A stretch of 64,000 nt of DNA, taken from the NCBI GenBank assembly GCA_001045525.1, contig LDWW01000009.1:1-64000 (forward strand), written 5' to 3'. The DNA comes from Chitinispirillum alkaliphilum (GTDB lineage Bacteria > Fibrobacterota > Chitinivibrionia > Chitinivibrionales > Chitinispirillaceae). Positions 8,757 through 17,872 of this stretch are shown piece after piece. The position numbers and the translations under genes are program-made. Every line of letters begins with the position of its first letter. Position 1 is the first letter of the stretch. Below the pieces are notes generated by a model that saw only the letters and a list, made by a program, of their open reading frames with translations, was not told the origin of the DNA and did not search any database.

Positions 8757-10885
8757 ATACAACTTCCTTTAAAGCCGATCAGGCCACTAATCACCACAGA
8801 CTCGACAACGAAATCCCTCTCCGTCTTTACGAGGTCGTTGAGAAGTACCTATTATGCACAGGGCAGATCGGAGCATTTCAAATAAGACAGGCTCGTATAC
8901 TCAGCCGCTCTGTAAAAGATAAAAATCTTATTGCAGACATGAGAGTCATTTTGCTTCTCAATCTTGTTTCTCTTAACAGAGGTGCTCCACGTGCCACAAG
9001 GGATTATCTGCTTGCCCCGTTCTTAAAAGAAAATCTTGAGCGTAGTATAAGTTTATATTCAGAGGAAAATCCTGATGCAGAATTACACTGGTGTTCAGTT
9101 GCAGGAGATCCGGATACTTTGACATATCTGGATTACCTGATCTCAACTGTGTATAGGGATCCTTCACTCTATTCACCTCTTGCGGGAGAATATCCAAATG
9201 ATGATAAAAATACTGTTATACTTCAGCATACAACTCCGCTTCTGATAGTAGACAGGGAAAGAAAGCTTATGGGTTTCTCCCGTTACTATTGCGCCGCCAT
9301 AAGTCTTCAGGATAGTCTTGAAAAGAGGTTGTCTTTAACATTAGAGAAAATGCCGGATCAGGCCCGTGCTGCAGAAATTATGAACACGGTTTTTGATACC
9401 AGGTCTATTCTTCCGACCGGACAAATGTTTCATTACAGGCAGGCTGCCGCTGCAGCTCTGGCATTACGTACACCGTTTCTCATTGTGTCTGGAGCCCCCG
9501 GGACAGGCAAAACACGCGTGGTGATACAGATTCTTCGTGTTCTGCTCTATGCGTATGAAGATATTATGCCGGATCGGGTTGTGCTTTGTGCCCCTACGGG
9601 ACGTGCTAAAGCAAGACTGGGAGAAAGTATCAGGGATGACATAAGGAGAATTGCAGAGTGCAATAGTGGGACACGTGATGCAGGACTGAGAAATTTGCAA
9701 TGCAAAACACTGCATTCCCTTCTTGGTATTTATGGTGATGGCAAGCAGCGATATAATCGTCACAATCCTCTTCCATATCAGGTAATAATTGTGGATGAAG
9801 CGAGTATGGTTGATCTCCATCTCTTTAGCTCTCTTATGGAAGCTGCTTCTGATGATTGTCATATAATTTTAGCCGGAGATATGCATCAGCTCCCCTCTGT
9901 GCATGCCGGGGCTGTACTTGGAGATCTGACTTCAGTATTTTCAAAATCTCCTTCTCATCCAACACTTACAAAGGAGTGTCTGGGCTGGGTTGAAAAAATT
10001 ACAGGTGATTGTATACTGGAAGGTGATGATAAAGCAAGTCGGGAATCTCTTGTAATGAACAACGATACAGCTGGGCCTTTGAGCGATCATACAATCATCC
10101 TGAATCATTCATACAGATCAAATTCAAGTATTGTCGAATTGAGCAGGTTAATAAATGGCGGAGACTACCATGGAACAAGGGATTTCCTCCTGTCTTCGGA
10201 GCATGGGGAGGTATCTCTAATGACCTGCAAAAAAAATGAATACATACAGGAGTGGGTTGAAAATTGGTACTGTGACTGGATCAAAGGTTTGCAGAACCTA
10301 AGAACGCTGCCACTTAGTTTCTTTTCTGGTAATGAAAATAGCAGAGACTCGCAACATCACTCTTTGATTAAGAATACAACTGGTGTGCTAGAAGCTTCTC
10401 GAATACTGACGCTCGCTAATCATGGCCCGACAGGCAGAAAGGCAATAAACCATCTTGCAGAAAATATTCTGGTAAAAAAATTAGGTAAGAAAACCGGGAG
10501 GTTTTTCCATGGCCAGCAGATTATGCTCTCCCATAATATTCATGACCTGTCACTTTTTAACGGCGATATGGGTATTGTTGTGGAAGCACCGAATGGTGTA
10601 TTGTACGCATTGTTCTGCAGAGCTGAGAGCTATTCAGTTTTTCCACTTAGCAGATTAACCGGAATAGAGCCGGCATTTGCAATGACCGTCCATAAATCTC
10701 AAGGGTCGGAATTTAAGGATGTGTTGTTGGTATTGCCTGAGTCAGAAACACCGCTTTTAACCCGACAGGTAATTTATACCGGGATTACAAGGGCTAAGAA
10801 CAGAATTGTTGTCCATGGAACAGAAGAAATGTTACGCCTCGCGATAGAACGGAGGGAAGATCGCCCCGGAGGTGTAGAGATTTAG
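8753..10885 (+). CDS. recD: Exodeoxyribonuclease V alpha subunit RecD
   Basis: RecD is the 5'-3' motor of RecBCD. The 710-residue protein has an N-terminal RecD domain, Walker A GAPGTGKT (about residues 246-253), Walker B IIVDEASMVD, motif III AGDMHQLPSVHAGAVLGDL, and a C-terminal UvrD-like part with AMTVHKSQGSEF and VIYTGITRAKNR. Its ATG overlaps the recB stop (ATGA), implying translational coupling. An insertion of about 60 residues between motifs III and IV (around LGWVEKITGD...NNDTAGPLSDH) is longer than in compact RecD proteins. A hairpin follows the stop, marking the end of the operon. Confidence 0.94.
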   Translation: MNTTSFKADQATNHHRLDNEIPLRLYEVVEKYLLCTGQIGAFQIRQARILSRSVKDKNLIADMRVILLLNLVSLNRGAPRATRDYLLAPFLKENLERSISLYSEENPDAELHWCSVAGDPDTLTYLDYLISTVYRDPSLYSPLAGEYPNDDKNTVILQHTTPLLIVDRERKLMGFSRYYCAAISLQDSLEKRLSLTLEKMPDQARAAEIMNTVFDTRSILPTGQMFHYRQAAAAALALRTPFLIVSGAPGTGKTRVVIQILRVLLYAYEDIMPDRVVLCAPTGRAKARLGESIRDDIRRIAECNSGTRDAGLRNLQCKTLHSLLGIYGDGKQRYNRHNPLPYQVIIVDEASMVDLHLFSSLMEAASDDCHIILAGDMHQLPSVHAGAVLGDLTSVFSKSPSHPTLTKECLGWVEKITGDCILEGDDKASRESLVMNNDTAGPLSDHTIILNHSYRSNSSIVELSRLINGGDYHGTRDFLLSSEHGEVSLMTCKKNEYIQEWVENWYCDWIKGLQNLRTLPLSFFSGNENSRDSQHHSLIKNTTGVLEASRILTLANHGPTGRKAINHLAENILVKKLGKKTGRFFHGQQIMLSHNIHDLSLFNGDMGIVVEAPNGVLYALFCRAESYSVFPLSRLTGIEPAFAMTVHKSQGSEFKDVLLVLPESETPLLTRQVIYTGITRAKNRIVVHGTEEMLRLAIERREDRPGGVEI

Positions 10886-10940
10886 CCAAGTTAACAGATC
10901 GTACCGGAGATAATTGAAAAAAAGTCAGGTTATAAACACA

Positions 10941-10970
10941 CCCTTCCTCCCGATGGTGATGGAGGAAGGG
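10941..10970. terminator. Hairpin between convergent recD and a secreted-protein gene
   Basis: A perfect 10-bp stem, CCCTTCCTCC (10941-10950) and GGAGGAAGGG (10961-10970), encloses a 10-nt loop. It sits between two convergent stop codons. There is no clear T-tract on either side, so it is terminator-like by position and structure only. Confidence 0.45.
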
Positions 10971-10977
10971 GAAAGGA

Positions 10978-11670
10978 TTAAAGGTCATCTCTGACTTGTA
11001 CAGATCTGAAAATATCCCAGATCTCCTCTTTTCCTCTTTCATAAATACTTGAGAATGTCCAGGCAAGGATTCTGTAGTTGATATCATCATGTTTGAAAAT
11101 GCCTGTTACATATGTAAGATCCAGTCCGGAGTATCTTCCTGAATATTCTTTTAGAATGAAATCAAAACCATTAATTTCCTTTCTTTTTTCTTCTCCATCT
11201 ATAGAATACTGCATTGCGGCTTTTTGCATTTTGATTACCAGGTTGTAGTAATCTTCATTGGGCATTCCTAAATGTTCAGCATTTATCAGAAAGTGGGTGG
11301 CCTGATTGACTGTTGATCCGTACACTAAAAAATGTTCATGGCCGGAATGGTTGACATCATATGACAAGTTGAAACTGCTCAGCTTTGCAGTATCTAAAGT
11401 CATACCGTTTTGGAAGAACCTTGAGTTTTGAAGTGTAGTTCTGTCTGAAATGGTTGAGCTGTAATCGTCATTAATTTCAAAGCTGACTAAATTACCAGGC
11501 TTAATTGTAATGTGACCATACTCGGTCTGCACTACTAAGCCGGAAGTGGTGGTAAAGGAGATGATTTTTCCCGTAATCTCTTTACCGCTGGAAAGAACTA
11601 TTCTATCTGCAAAGACAAATGCCGTGGTCAGGAGTAATGTTGTGTATACTATGAGAACTCGAGTTTTCAC
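10978..11670 (-). CDS. Secreted protein of unknown function
   Basis: An N-terminal signal peptide (MKTRVLIVYTTLLLTTAFVFA) precedes about 210 residues. The mature part opens with a short beta-rich segment (DRIVLSSGKEITGKIISF) of the kind found in SH3-like modules that read 'expression of a feature, G-x-I'. The rest is not recognised. The gene lies 19 nt downstream of the DUF2059-like lipoprotein on the same strand, so the two are probably cotranscribed. Its stop faces recD. Confidence 0.6.
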   Translation of the reverse strand: MKTRVLIVYTTLLLTTAFVFADRIVLSSGKEITGKIISFTTTSGLVVQTEYGHITIKPGNLVSFEINDDYSSTISDRTTLQNSRFFQNGMTLDTAKLSSFNLSYDVNHSGHEHFLVYGSTVNQATHFLINAEHLGMPNEDYYNLVIKMQKAAMQYSIDGEEKRKEINGFDFILKEYSGRYSGLDLTYVTGIFKHDDINYRILAWTFSSIYERGKEEIWDIFRSVQVRDDL

Positions 11671-11689
11671 TTTAAATCCCTTTCTTTCG

Positions 11690-12550
11690 TTACATTGTTA
11701 TCTCAACATCCAGCTCTTGATATAAAGAGTCAATCGCTTCTTCCACAAAACTTTCCATAGCAATTCGTAGAGTAGTGCTCCACCATATGGAGTGCTCAGA
11801 ATTATCATGCATGAAAATGTATCTAAATTCTTCATCTGAATAATTTCTTAGTAGGTATAAATATTGCATTGGACCAAACATTTCAATCAGAAAATCATAT
11901 AGTCGTTCAATATTAAGTAACTGTTCCTGAAATTCATGTTCGGTAAACCTAAATGGGTGATCGAGAAAACTGTTTGCGATGTGATAAGTAGCAATGTGTA
12001 TTTGTTTGTACAACCCTATCCAAAAAAGGTCACTCTCCCCAATATTTTGTGAAGATTCAATTACGAGGAATCTTTCCTGAGCAGCACTGTCAAGAGATGA
12101 AAACGGTATACTTGACTGTGCCAAAAGTATCTGAATTTCTGCTTCACACATGTTTTCCAAATGTTCCATAGTTTCTGTTAGTCTGATCCCAAGGGGAGAT
12201 CTCCAAAACCTTAGTTCTTTTTCCAGAAATTCTTGATTTTTGTCCTCATTCATAGAAGCAATGATTTTCTTCCTCGCTTTGGTTGGATCTAAATGAACCG
12301 TGAACTGCTCAGAAATGGCGTGAAAGGTATTTGAGTCAAGTAGTCCTTCAAAATTTGTTAAAATATTCATGGCTGTTTCATAAGGACTGCTATATGCAGC
12401 AACTATTAATGGGGACTCAACCATTACTGACATTTTCGATGAATACCTGCCAGTGCATGATAGCATCAGTGAAAAACATATTATTGATGTAAGGGAAAAA
12501 ATGCGGTGTAAAGGTTTGAAAAGTGGTGAATGGTCAGATACAAAACACAT
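11690..12550 (-). CDS. Putative lipoprotein with DUF2059-like region
   Basis: The N-terminus is hydrophobic and carries a lipobox-like LMLSC (about residues 28-32), so a lipoprotein is plausible. The middle (LTNFEGLLDSNTFHAISE... FWRSPLGIRLTETM) resembles the DUF2059 pattern of small secreted helical proteins, with the 'F-y-x-spxG' element before the last helices. The role of that family is unknown. The start at 12550 leaves an unusually long n-region; an internal start cannot be excluded. A second, clearer DUF2059 gene lies at 13380 on the other strand. Confidence 0.55.
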   Translation of the reverse strand: MCFVSDHSPLFKPLHRIFSLTSIICFSLMLSCTGRYSSKMSVMVESPLIVAAYSSPYETAMNILTNFEGLLDSNTFHAISEQFTVHLDPTKARKKIIASMNEDKNQEFLEKELRFWRSPLGIRLTETMEHLENMCEAEIQILLAQSSIPFSSLDSAAQERFLVIESSQNIGESDLFWIGLYKQIHIATYHIANSFLDHPFRFTEHEFQEQLLNIERLYDFLIEMFGPMQYLYLLRNYSDEEFRYIFMHDNSEHSIWWSTTLRIAMESFVEEAIDSLYQELDVEITM

Positions 12551-12766
12551 TTTTTCTCCCGGTGAAAGGGTTGCAGAGTTTTCTGTTAAGGTATATGTAA
12601 ATGTATGAAGGGAACAGGGCTGTTTAGACCGAATATTACAATATATACTTTGTTAAAACTAATGTGAGTAGTTTTGAAATAATTTTAATTTGCAACAGGT
12701 CTGGTAAATCTCTAATTCTTAACCCTTATGCATGTGATATATTGCTGGATATCATAACCATCACTA

Positions 12767-13186
12767 ATGATTTTGGGAGTGTGTATGGTACTGATTTTAA
12801 GTACTGTATTTTTCATAGATAACTTGCTTGGCTTTTTCGATCAAAGCATGGAGCAAAATACCATTAACACAACAAGGGATACGGTTATCATTTTCCTGGT
12901 ATTTATAATGACTAAAGCAATTAATACGGTTGTCATCAATGGGGTGCTTAGAAGTGGTGCTGATACTAAGTTCATACTCAAACTGGATGCGGGTTGCCAG
13001 TGGTTTGTGGGTATACCTTTAGGACTGCTTGGAGCTTTTGTATGGCAACTGCCCTTAAAATGGGTCTTTGCCTTGATTGGATGTGAAGAACTGGTGAAAA
13101 TCATAATATGTGTCGCACGCATGCATTCCCGTGCATGGATGAGAAATCTCATAGATTCGCCAGATGTTGAAATCGATCCGGTTTAA
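12767..13186 (+). pseudogene. C-terminal remnant of a MATE-family multidrug/Na+ antiporter
   Basis: About 139 residues with three hydrophobic segments match the last third of MATE transporters: KAINTVVINGVLRSGADTKF, then W..GIPLGLLGAFVWQLPLKWVF, then CEELVKIIICVARMHSRAWMRN. The preceding nine or so membrane segments are absent; upstream sequence to 12551 has stops in this frame and no recognisable homology. A functional transporter needs twelve segments, so this is a truncated relic. A start codon exists (ATG 12767), so a short membrane peptide might still be made. Confidence 0.75.
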
Positions 13187-13379
13187 GTAGACATATTTAC
13201 ACTGACCACCCTAAAAGGAATTACAGATTTCACTTAGGGTGCAATCTTCCGGGTATATAGTTTTTTCTCTACATTCGATTTACTGTTATTTTTTCTCACC
13301 ATCGACAATCATATATATTAATTCAAAATGTTGACTTAAAGAACTCTAAAACCGCAGTACTAAATTCAAAGGATTTGAT

Positions 13380-13838
13380 ATGAGTGTTTTGATTATGAAG
13401 AAATTGTACACTTTTGTTATGGTTGTAGTCATGGTTGGTTTTGTTAATGTTTCAGGGAATGAAATTTCAACTGAAAAGCAAGAGGATATAAGACGCCTCA
13501 TAAATATGGTAGGGTCTGGAGATATTGGATTACAGGTTATGGACCAATTGGTTGAAACATTTAAGCACAGTATGCCTCAGGTACCAGTGAGTTTTTGGGA
13601 GGGATTTATGGAAGAAATTGACACTGATATGCTAATTGAACTGACAGTGCCGATTTATGACAAATTTCTGTCTCACTCAGATATAAAGGATCTCATAGAG
13701 TTTTATGAAACCCCGGCAGGACGGCGTTTTATCGCAGCCCTTCCAGATATCACAAAGGAGTCAATGGAGGTAGGTCAGAAGTGGGGGGAAAAAATCGGTA
13801 TGAAGATTTTTTTAAGGCTTCAGGAAGAAGAGTTCTAA
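13380..13838 (+). CDS. DUF2059 domain-containing secreted protein
   Basis: 152 residues: signal peptide (hydrophobic up to about VNVSGN), then an all-helical DUF2059 domain with the typical sequence IYDKFLSHSDIKDLIEFYETPAGRRF. The family is widespread in Gram-negative bacteria with no established biochemical role. AAAGGA six bases upstream supports the ATG at 13380, although MKKLYTF at 13395 would make a more standard signal peptide. It follows the MATE remnant by about 190 nt and is followed by a weak hairpin. Confidence 0.75.
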   Translation: MSVLIMKKLYTFVMVVVMVGFVNVSGNEISTEKQEDIRRLINMVGSGDIGLQVMDQLVETFKHSMPQVPVSFWEGFMEEIDTDMLIELTVPIYDKFLSHSDIKDLIEFYETPAGRRFIAALPDITKESMEVGQKWGEKIGMKIFLRLQEEEF

Positions 13839-13860
13839 AGTAATCTTAGTATTAGCTCTC

Positions 13861-13900
13861 AGGTGGCAAAATACCTTGTCAATAAACTTGTCACCTTTTG
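13861..13900 (+). terminator. Weak hairpin after the DUF2059 gene
   Basis: AGGTGGCAA (13861-13869) pairs with TTGTCACCT (13888-13896) in eight of nine positions and is followed by TTTG. It is placed 22 nt after the stop codon. Confidence 0.4.
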
Positions 13901-13997
13901 AATAGTTGTTTGCAATAGGATTTTGAATTACGGCCAGAAAAGCCCACATCGTGTGGGCATAAAACATAAAGTTAAGAGATAGAATTGTGAGGAAATG

Positions 13998-14366
13998 ATG
14001 AAAAGAAACGAAGAAAATGAACAAGTTGAAAATTTCATACAAGATGTCCTTTTCATTGATGAAGAGAAAGGAGGTATTCTTAAAAAATTGCGTGTAATCG
14101 TTCAAAAGACTTGTCCTTCAGTCACTGAAGAAATTAAGTATGGAGGATTAGTTTTTAACATAGGTAAGGATTTACTTGGTGGAATTTTTTTTCGAAAGAA
14201 GCACATCTCACTTGAATTTAGTTATGGATATCTATTTCAGGATGCAGACAAATATTTAGAGGGCAGTGGTAAATTTAGAAGGCATTTAAAATTGTATAGC
14301 TTGAACGATATTTCCGGTAAAAAAGCTGATTATTACATAAAACAGGCATTTGGTAAGGACAATTAA
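13998..14366 (+). CDS. DUF1801 domain protein
   Basis: About 122 residues match the small DUF1801 family (YdhG-like fold): LRVIVQKTCPSVTEEIKYGGLVFNIGKDLLGGIFFRKKHISLEF, then a C-terminal SGKFRRHLKLYSLNDI. The biochemical role is not established. GAGGAA at 13989-13994 gives better spacing to the second of two adjacent ATGs (13998) than to the first (13995). The gene is 28 nt upstream of the VOC gene, so they probably form a two-gene operon. Confidence 0.75.
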   Translation: MKRNEENEQVENFIQDVLFIDEEKGGILKKLRVIVQKTCPSVTEEIKYGGLVFNIGKDLLGGIFFRKKHISLEFSYGYLFQDADKYLEGSGKFRRHLKLYSLNDISGKKADYYIKQAFGKDN

Positions 14367-14394
14367 CATAAAAACAGGAATAAGGAGAACCACT

Positions 14395-14775
14395 ATGAAG
14401 CTGAACTATGTGATTATTTATGTAGACAATGCTGTAAAGGCAACAGAATTTTATGAAAAGGCATTTGGTCTAAAGACAAAATTCATTCATGAATCGAATA
14501 TGTATGCAGAGATGATAAGCGGTGAAACAACTCTGGCATTCGCAAACAATGAAATGTTTAAGATGAATTTTGAAATGGAACCATTGAAGGGTTTAAAAAA
14601 TTGTTTTGAGATTGCGTTTTCAACAAATGATGTTAAAGAAGCTTTTGAAAGGGCAATTGCGAATGGAGCAAAAGAGCTAAAGAAACCTGAACAAAAACCT
14701 TGGGGGCAGACTGTTGCCTATGTTACTGATGATTTTGGAACAATAGTAGAGATTTGTACACCGATGGGTCAATAA
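14395..14775 (+). CDS. VOC (glyoxalase/bleomycin-resistance-type) family protein
   Basis: 126 residues form the VOC pattern of paired beta-alpha-beta-beta-beta modules: LNYVIIYVDNAVKATEFYEKAFGL at the start and WGQTVAYVTDDFGTIVEICTP at the end. The conserved Glu near the C-terminus (VEIC) could be a metal ligand. The substrate cannot be told. An excellent ribosome binding site (AAGGAG, 14382-14387) sets the start at 14395, not at the upstream in-frame codon at 14350. Confidence 0.82.
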   Translation: MKLNYVIIYVDNAVKATEFYEKAFGLKTKFIHESNMYAEMISGETTLAFANNEMFKMNFEMEPLKGLKNCFEIAFSTNDVKEAFERAIANGAKELKKPEQKPWGQTVAYVTDDFGTIVEICTPMGQ

Positions 14776-14842
14776 GAAAAGGTAGCAGGCCCGTCCATGT
14801 GCCTGAATATTATAGGCCGTGCTTAAAAATCCTACAGACAAA

Positions 14843-14911
14843 CAACAGCAAAAAAGCCAAAATGCCTGCCGCAGGCGCAACACAGGCACTTCGGCTGTTT
14901 TGCAAGCGTTG
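14843..14911. repeat. Long imperfect palindrome between convergent genes
   Basis: Nested pairings read CAAC / GCAAAA / AGCC / GCCTG on the left (14843-14868) and CAGGC / GGCT / TTTTGC / GTTG on the right (14883-14911), with symmetrical 5-nt internal loops. An alternative inner stem GCCTG-CCG-CAGGC exists at 14864-14876. It lies 67 nt after the VOC stop and 5 nt before the stop of the opposing channel gene. It may terminate transcription or be a dispersed repeat. Confidence 0.5.
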
Positions 14912-14915
14912 TAAT

Positions 14916-15983
14916 TTATTCTCCAAGATAGCGTCTTTTAATTCTGTTAAACTCACCCGATTCAATCAGGCTTAGAAGAATTCGGTTAATTTCCTGACGA
15001 AGAGGACTGTTGATTTGTAGTGCGATACCGTACTGCTGTTTTTCAAAAGTGTGTGGCAGAACTGATAATTTCCCTGAGTATTGGCGGTTAATTAGATAGG
15101 TTAGTATCGGTTCATCATATACTAATGCTTCAATTTCACCCTCCGCAAGTGCTATAAGAGCATCATTTACAGAATCGAACAATTGGGGGCGCATCCCTCT
15201 GTCAGAAAAGTAATCTGCACTGGTCGTATTGTAAACTGTACCCGTTTTAACCCTGTAAAGATCCTGTGGACCGCTTATCCCGTAATCTATAGCCGCTACC
15301 GTTAAAGTTGATGTTATTGCTGCTGTAAATGTGGATATAATTATTATTCCGGTAAACATCCAGATCAGGGCAATTATACGTCCCCCAACAGTAACCGGAG
15401 TCTTATCCCCATATCCAACAGTGGTCATTGTCACAGCAGACCACCATAAACCGGCACCAATACCCTTAAGGTGCTTTCCTCCGAACTGTTCATTATTCTG
15501 TTTTTTCTCAAACAGCCATATAAAAAAGCCTATAATGAAAAGCAGTATGGTCAAGGCCGCGAGAATCTGCAAAAATTGTAAGGACAGAAATATTCGTAAA
15601 GTCCGCCACCAGGCAGAGCCAGGTCTGGAGGGAACAGCTATTCCTAATCCGGTGTTGAAAAAGGAGTGAGAAAAATCAACAATATGTTCACGCTCACTTG
15701 TAATTGAAAATGCAGCAGCCCCGACTTGAAGCTTATCCTGCTGTATACCATTTAAAATTTCCTCCAGGGATCCTGGTACATACTGATAGCAAAGATTGAG
15801 CTCAGCCGCTATTTTCTCCCAAAGCTCAATGGTAATACCTGCCCAGTTTCCTTCATCGTCAAGCATTGCAAATGGAGGGATGTCCCGTGTGCCTACAAGA
15901 AGATCTGCTGAATATGAACTGTGGGTTAAGACAAGTAACATCAATATAGAAATTGACCAAATTATGATTTTTTTTGTTATCAA
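14916..15983 (-). CDS. Ionotropic glutamate receptor-like potassium channel (GluR0 type)
   Basis: 355 residues combine a ligand-binding domain with a two-segment potassium pore. Order: signal peptide (1-25); S1 half of a periplasmic amino-acid-binding fold (27-125) with ITSEREHIVDFS, whose Arg typically binds the ligand carboxylate; membrane helix (131-158); pore loop with selectivity filter TVGYGD (188-193); second helix (202-228); S2 half (238-350) with a conserved acidic residue in VYDEP. This layout is that of the prokaryotic receptor GluR0: amino-acid binding outside the membrane opens a K+ pore. The ligand is unknown. It stands alone, convergent with the VOC gene. Confidence 0.9.
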   Translation of the reverse strand: MITKKIIIWSISILMLLVLTHSSYSADLLVGTRDIPPFAMLDDEGNWAGITIELWEKIAAELNLCYQYVPGSLEEILNGIQQDKLQVGAAAFSITSEREHIVDFSHSFFNTGLGIAVPSRPGSAWWRTLRIFLSLQFLQILAALTILLFIIGFFIWLFEKKQNNEQFGGKHLKGIGAGLWWSAVTMTTVGYGDKTPVTVGGRIIALIWMFTGIIIISTFTAAITSTLTVAAIDYGISGPQDLYRVKTGTVYNTTSADYFSDRGMRPQLFDSVNDALIALAEGEIEALVYDEPILTYLINRQYSGKLSVLPHTFEKQQYGIALQINSPLRQEINRILLSLIESGEFNRIKRRYLGE

Positions 15984-16140
15984 AATTGTCAGGCTTTCAA
16001 CTTATAAAAAGGTTAATAAGATTACAATCTGAAAAAATAGCCATTTCCCGTTGTGATATCAACCTTACTTATAAGTAATACCGAAACTCATATTTTAATC
16101 CGTACATAGAATAAATTCTCTTCAGGTATAGAACCTATCC

Positions 16141-17823
16141 TCACATCGAGAGTTGTCTTATCCGGTCCCGGGCCACTCTGGCCCACCAGCTTTGAGGATT
16201 CTTTTCACAATACTTTTTGAAGGCGTCAAGTGCTTCACTTTTTTTCATGACCTTTGATGCTGTTTGGGCGTAATTGTAAAGTGCAAGAAGGTTGTCCGGA
16301 TGCCTTTGGACAAGTGCGGAAATCAATTCAAAAGATTTTTCAAATTTACCCTGCTGATGGTATAGAACGCTTCCAGTCCAGAGTGCATTTGTTTCACATT
16401 TTTCAATGTCTTTTGTTTTAAGTTCAATCTCCTGAAGCAGAGTTTTATAATCTGCGGTCGGTACTGCATATTGCTGAAGCTCCGGAGGGGTATAAATCTC
16501 GTTTTTGGGTGGAGCAATTTCATGCTCAAACCAGTTTTTTATATCTTTAGGTAATATTCTGTAACCCTTGTACTCAGAGGTCATCCAACCTATATAATCT
16601 TTAATCAGTTTTGTCCGTATCTGGAAAACTGAGCGTATACCTTTGAGTTCAGGAATCTGATTATAGGATGTTAAAAGCTTTTTCTCTTCATCAACATCCA
16701 GACGGTATTCGATTATACCGCATGCAATAGAGGCCATATGGTTGCCAGATGGGGATTTCAGGGGGACAATTAAAATGTTGTTTTTCCAGTCGTAAAGCGA
16801 ATTGCCGATTCCCGGTACTAAAAGAATGGAGGGCTTACCGAACATATTCACTCTGTCGTTATGAAAAATATGGGGGTCGAACTCAAGAATTCGGTTTATG
16901 CAGTCTGAAAGATTTTTGTTGTTTATAAACTTATCGCCATCTTTAAGTAAAGGCATGCTTTCTAAATGAAGACGCTTAGCTGATAACCTGGTCATATCCC
17001 GAATATATTCAATCTCCCGCCTGACTCTGTTTTCAAGTTCTATTGGAGATGTTTCCTGTGCCTTTTTCTCCAACTCTTTTAGATCCTCACTTAGCTTGGC
17101 TGTTGCATTTTCCAGATCAACAACTTTAGATAAGAGTCCCTCAAGACTTGAGCAGGCTTTCTTCAATTCCGATGAAATAGTTTTGTCGCGAATACTGTCA
17201 ATAACAGAATCGGCCTTCTTTAAATCTTTCTGAAGCTGATTTTCTCTTTTGCAGTGTTCCCTTTTTTGTTCTACTGTAAAGAACATTCCTCTTGAGATCG
17301 CTTTTTTGGATCTGATACTTTCATACAAGAGCTGATCAGTATTTTCTAACGCTTCAAGCTGCTTGTTTACAAATTTTTCATTCATTTCCAGATTTTTGGC
17401 CAGCATTTCTCTGCGGCTGTTTTGAATAACTTTTATTTCTCCCTGAACTTTCCTGATCTGGATTTCTGAAAGTTTGATATCACGGGTGAGCTGTCCTTTT
17501 TTGGCTCCTTCATTAATTTTAGCTATTAAATCCTTCAGCCAGCCAGACATAGTCTGGATTGTAATCCTGCTTTGAGAAAGATCATAATCTGATATCTCTG
17601 TTCTGGTCTTTTCCACATCCAAAAGTCCCGGGCACAGGCCATAGTCGATAAGATCAGATTCCTGTTCCAGAAAATCATCCAGATCTTTTCTCTGACGTAC
17701 AAGTTCCCCGGCTGAATCAGAAATATGGGACCAGTATGCAGAGCTAAGTTCTGAAATCACTTTTTGGTCCTGAGGGTCGTTTGAGAGTTGCGTAATTAGA
17801 ATTTTGTGCTTTTCTTTAAACAT
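16141..17823 (-). CDS. Coiled-coil protein with C-terminal TPR-like region
   Basis: 560 residues without a signal peptide. Residues ~30-290 are highly charged, helical and coiled-coil-like. A middle segment (~300-400) is globular and unrecognised (FGKPSILLVPGIGNSLYDWKNNILIVPLKSPSGNH). The C-terminus (~480-555) has TPR-like helices (GSVLYHQQGKFEKSFELISALVQRHPDNLLALYNYAQTA in outline). No family can be named. The gene is 49 nt downstream of the lipoprotein gene on the same strand, so cotranscription is likely. Confidence 0.6.
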   Translation of the reverse strand: MFKEKHKILITQLSNDPQDQKVISELSSAYWSHISDSAGELVRQRKDLDDFLEQESDLIDYGLCPGLLDVEKTRTEISDYDLSQSRITIQTMSGWLKDLIAKINEGAKKGQLTRDIKLSEIQIRKVQGEIKVIQNSRREMLAKNLEMNEKFVNKQLEALENTDQLLYESIRSKKAISRGMFFTVEQKREHCKRENQLQKDLKKADSVIDSIRDKTISSELKKACSSLEGLLSKVVDLENATAKLSEDLKELEKKAQETSPIELENRVRREIEYIRDMTRLSAKRLHLESMPLLKDGDKFINNKNLSDCINRILEFDPHIFHNDRVNMFGKPSILLVPGIGNSLYDWKNNILIVPLKSPSGNHMASIACGIIEYRLDVDEEKKLLTSYNQIPELKGIRSVFQIRTKLIKDYIGWMTSEYKGYRILPKDIKNWFEHEIAPPKNEIYTPPELQQYAVPTADYKTLLQEIELKTKDIEKCETNALWTGSVLYHQQGKFEKSFELISALVQRHPDNLLALYNYAQTASKVMKKSEALDAFKKYCEKNPQSWWARVARDRIRQLSM

Positions 17824-17872
17824 TTCAATCTCGATTGTTTGAAAAATGAATATCGGCTAAAGCCGGTCAACT

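Noticed and set aside
14843-14911. Integron attC site
   Set aside because: The right arm lacks a GTTRRRY core next to the internal loop, the left lacks RYYYAAC, and no integrase is in the window.
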